Shown here piece by piece: positions 6,302 through 8,233 of a stretch of 8,233 nucleotides of DNA. The position numbers and the translations under genes were made by a program. The DNA is taken from positions 1-8,233 of the forward strand of contig CALHTA010000085.1 of the NCBI GenBank assembly GCA_938038645.1, written 5' to 3'. Every line of letters starts with the position of its first letter. Position 1 is the stretch's first letter. The notes under the pieces were generated by a model. It did not search any database and was not told the DNA's origin. It saw only the letters and a program-made list of their open reading frames with translations. Origin of the DNA: an uncultured Thiotrichaceae bacterium (lineage in GTDB: Bacteria; Pseudomonadota; Gammaproteobacteria; Thiotrichales; Thiotrichaceae).

Positions 6302-7018
6302 ATGACCTTACCTAACGCAGAAGTGCCAGACACCATCACACCAGCATGGCAGTTATTTCCTAATGCTACAGAGCTAGCTGAGCAAGCCACACAAGACATA
6401 TTAAACACTGCCGAAGCTGCCATTTCTGCCAAAGGTGCGTTTCATATTGTGCTTGCAGGTGGAACAACGCCTAAACATGTCTACCAACAACTTGCAGAGT
6501 CGAGCAGCACTTGGGAAAATTGGCATATCTACTTAGGTGATGAGCGTTGTTTACCTGCGACGGACCCCGAACGTAATAGCGTAATGGCACAAGACTGCTT
6601 TTTGAACAAAGTTTCTATCCCTCAGTCGCAAATTCACTTCATGCAATCCGAACTAGGCGCAAAGGCAGCTGCAAATGCTTACAGTGCGTTGCTAAGCAAT
6701 GTCGAGCGTTTTGACATGGTGCTTTTGGGTATGGGTGAAGATGGCCATACAGCAAGTTTATTCCCGGGCCATGTGCATAATCTTGAAGAGACCGTTCATG
6801 CGGTTTCAAATGCTCCAAAGGCCCCAGCTGAACGAGTCAGCTTAAGTTCAGCCTGCCTAAGCAACAATGATTTTTTATTGATTTTCATCACAGGTCAGTC
6901 GAAACACGAGCGTGTTATCGATTGGATTAGCGGCGTTTCAATGCCTGTAAATAGCATCACTTCGAAGAAGAAAGCAGCTGTTTATTGTGATCATACTGCC
7001 TGGCTTGGAAATACGTAA
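6302..7018 (+). CDS. pgl: 6-phosphogluconolactonase
   Basis: Pgl hydrolyses 6-phosphogluconolactone to 6-phosphogluconate, the second step of the oxidative pentose phosphate and Entner-Doudoroff pathways, in the cytoplasm. The 238-residue length is normal for the DevB/SOL-type enzyme, which shares its fold with glucosamine-6-phosphate isomerase. Family motifs are intact: LAGGTTPKHVY (51-61), HIYLGDERCLPATDPERNS (75-93) and LLGMGEDGHTASLFPG (141-156), with His149 of the GHT motif in the catalytic position. The closing region keeps TGQSKHERV. The usual partner zwf is not upstream; a secreted DUF1566 protein lies there instead, 72 bp away on the same strand. Downstream are a glucokinase-family gene and malQ, a sugar-processing context. 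The Shine-Dalgarno sequence is weak and may be folded in a hairpin. Confidence 0.95.
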   Translation: MTLPNAEVPDTITPAWQLFPNATELAEQATQDILNTAEAAISAKGAFHIVLAGGTTPKHVYQQLAESSSTWENWHIYLGDERCLPATDPERNSVMAQDCFLNKVSIPQSQIHFMQSELGAKAAANAYSALLSNVERFDMVLLGMGEDGHTASLFPGHVHNLEETVHAVSNAPKAPAERVSLSSACLSNNDFLLIFITGQSKHERVIDWISGVSMPVNSITSKKKAAVYCDHTAWLGNT

Positions 7019-7030
7019 CGTTAGAAAACT

Positions 7031-7072
7031 ATGCTTTGACGGGTGGCTCAAGCCCGTCAACTCCTAAAGCAT
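7031..7072 (+). other. Two-tier hairpin between pgl and the glucokinase-like gene
   Basis: An inner perfect 8-bp stem, TTGACGGG (7036-7043) with CCCGTCAA (7053-7060), has a 9-nt loop. An outer stem, ATGCT (7031-7035) with AGCAT (7068-7072), closes it, leaving a 7-nt bulge on the right. An alternative fold, GGCT (7045-7048) with AGCC (7051-7054), competes with part of the inner stem. It starts 12 nt after the pgl stop. No T-run follows, so it is not a standard terminator; it could stabilise or separate transcript segments. Confidence 0.5.
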
Positions 7073-7135
7073 TAAGAAACTGTAGTACCAATAATAAAAC
7101 TCTAAATTATAAAAAAAGCTAAGAGTAATAAGAAT

Positions 7136-8119
7136 ATGAAAATCCTAGCAGCTGATATCAGCGCTGATCGTGCAGAACTGGTTTTGCTAAAAATTTCTAT
7201 CAACGGACAGAGAGAGCCCCTCTTTAGCAAGCAATATGAGCCTGCTTCGTTTTCAGGTCCTTACCAACTCGTCACGCAATTCTTAAGTGATGCGGATGCA
7301 AAATCGGCACTTATCGAAAGATTCTGCCTCTCAATTGCGGCCCCTGTTGAAAGCAATGTTTCAACATTAAGCAGACTGGATTGGGTATTTGATGCTAAAC
7401 AACTTGGCGAGCAGTTTTATATTCAAGATGTTTCATTAATTAGCGACTTTGATTCAGCTGCCCGGGGGATTGATGCGGCTTCTGAAAAAGGCATGGTGCT
7501 ATTAAATGAAGGAGCTAACCATGAACGCGGCATCCGTGTGGTGACAGGTGCGGGACATGGCTTGGGTTTAGCATGGATGGATCACAGCCAAAATGCCTTT
7601 AATAAAAATAATAGTGAGGGAGGCATGGTCAACTTTGCACCTATTGATAAGGAGCAAATCGACTTACTGGAATATTTGATGAAACGCTTTAACCATGTAT
7701 CTTATGAGCGTATCCTGTCTAACGAAGGCCTTCAGGAGCTTTACCGTTACTGCCAGCAAAAAGTAAAACAAAGCGATTCAACGTTTATGGGGCAAACTAA
7801 AGTAAACCCTACTGTCACACAAATCGTAAAAGCGGCAGAAACTGATCAAGCAGCAGAACAAGCAATTAAGCTGTTTGTGACCACATATGGGGCATATGTT
7901 GGGAATTTAGCATTATTGTATCAACCTATGGGTGGAATATACATAGGCGGACAAGTAGCAACTGAATTACAATACTGGATGCAGTCTGAACATTTTCTAA
8001 ATGCCTGCCTTAAGAAAGGCCGCATGAGTAAAATTGTTCAACAAACACCCATATACTTGGTAACAGAATCTGATATTAACCTTCAAGGCGCTATCGAGAC
8101 TGCTACCCATCATATCTAA
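7136..8119 (+). CDS. Divergent glucokinase-family protein (Glk fold, altered active site)
   Basis: The 327-residue product aligns throughout with bacterial Glk (E. coli, 321 residues), which phosphorylates glucose with ATP in the cytoplasm. Shared landmarks are Asp7, SDFDSAARGI with the catalytic-base Asp104, GAGHGLGLAW (138-147), EGGMVNFAP (161-169), HVSYERILSNEGLQELYR with Glu191, GNLALLYQPMGGIYIGGQV (256-274) and PIYLV. Key residues differ from the family: the phosphate-binding GGTNAR is SADRAE (9-14), the Asn before the catalytic Asp is Ser103, GAGTG is GAGHG (His141), EGGH is EGGM (Met164), and the TN of TNxxW is SR (79-80). The changes are ungapped substitutions, so a frameshift is not the cause. 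It may be a glucokinase with weak or altered specificity, or a non-catalytic relative. It lies 117 bp after pgl and 34 bp before malQ. The Shine-Dalgarno sequence is weak. Confidence 0.85.
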   Translation: MKILAADISADRAELVLLKISINGQREPLFSKQYEPASFSGPYQLVTQFLSDADAKSALIERFCLSIAAPVESNVSTLSRLDWVFDAKQLGEQFYIQDVSLISDFDSAARGIDAASEKGMVLLNEGANHERGIRVVTGAGHGLGLAWMDHSQNAFNKNNSEGGMVNFAPIDKEQIDLLEYLMKRFNHVSYERILSNEGLQELYRYCQQKVKQSDSTFMGQTKVNPTVTQIVKAAETDQAAEQAIKLFVTTYGAYVGNLALLYQPMGGIYIGGQVATELQYWMQSEHFLNACLKKGRMSKIVQQTPIYLVTESDINLQGAIETATHHI

Positions 8120-8153
8120 TCATTAAATAAGGATGTAAAGTGGAGTCGCTCGA

Positions 8154-8233
8154 TTGAACAATTCTTTATTGGAACGCCGAGCCGGCGTATTGTTGCACCC
8201 AACTTCTTTGCCTTCGGGTAAAATCGATAATGA
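8154..8233 (+). CDS. malQ: 4-alpha-glucanotransferase (amylomaltase), N-terminal fragment
   Basis: MalQ (GH77) transfers glucan chains between maltodextrins and releases glucose; it works in maltose and glycogen breakdown in the cytoplasm. Only 26 codons are in the window, but they contain ERRAGVLLHPTSLPSG, matching the RxxGxLLHPTSLPG opening of the short Thermus/plant-type amylomaltases rather than the long N-terminal extension of E. coli MalQ. The frame is closed upstream by TAA at 8136-8138. The only start-like codon after it and before the motif is TTG at 8154 (a second TTG at 8169 is too close to the motif). GTGGAG at 8140-8145 sits eight nt upstream, a good Shine-Dalgarno, so a TTG start is proposed. 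It lies 34 bp after the glucokinase-like gene, probably in one transcript, consistent with that protein handling MalQ-derived glucose. Confidence 0.85.
   Translation, partial: MNNSLLERRAGVLLHPTSLPSGKIDN

Noticed and set aside
6241..6432. 63-codon open frame on the minus strand
   Set aside because: Most of it is antisense to the start of pgl. It is low complexity, with no ribosome-binding site and no recognisable domain.
8133..8138. ATG-TAA start-stop pair downstream of the glucokinase-like gene
   Set aside because: The only AAGGA nearby overlaps the ATG, so initiation is unlikely. Such hexamers are common by chance.

Overview
This window reads as ordinary chromosomal DNA of a gammaproteobacterium. 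The aconitase B, PEP carboxykinase, FadD and 6-phosphogluconolactonase proteins all resemble their E. coli counterparts closely along their length. Base composition looks moderately AT-rich by eye. A marine Oceanospirillales- or Kangiella-like bacterium would fit, but that is a guess. There are no tRNA or rRNA genes, CRISPR arrays, insertion sequences or phage genes. Two genes run off the edges: acnB on the left (5' end missing) and malQ on the right (only the first 26 codons).

Layout. The 3' end of acnB (+) ends in a strong intrinsic terminator. pckA (+) follows and converges on fadD (-), with one bidirectional terminator hairpin between them. A 235-bp divergent intergenic region (4317-4551) separates fadD from a DUF1287 lipoprotein gene (+). 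It holds a duplicated ribosome-binding site, a three-codon micro-ORF, a 9-bp direct repeat and a 9-bp inverted repeat. After the lipoprotein gene come a secreted DUF1566/Lcl_C-type protein, pgl, a glucokinase-family gene and malQ, all on the + strand. Their gaps range from about 30 to 125 bp, and I see no clear intrinsic terminator in them.

How the genes fit together. The left half is a carbon-flow group: FadD activates fatty acids, AcnB works in the TCA and glyoxylate cycles, and PckA turns oxaloacetate into PEP for gluconeogenesis. The right end is sugar and maltodextrin metabolism: MalQ releases glucose from maltodextrins, a glucokinase would phosphorylate it, and Pgl acts in the oxidative pentose phosphate / Entner-Doudoroff branch. 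The two envelope proteins in between have no obvious metabolic link.

The most notable observation is that the glucokinase-family protein keeps the family fold and catalytic Asp but has lost several hallmark ATP- and sugar-binding residues. It may therefore be a divergent kinase or a pseudo-enzyme. I found no convincing evidence of a wholly new multi-gene system.
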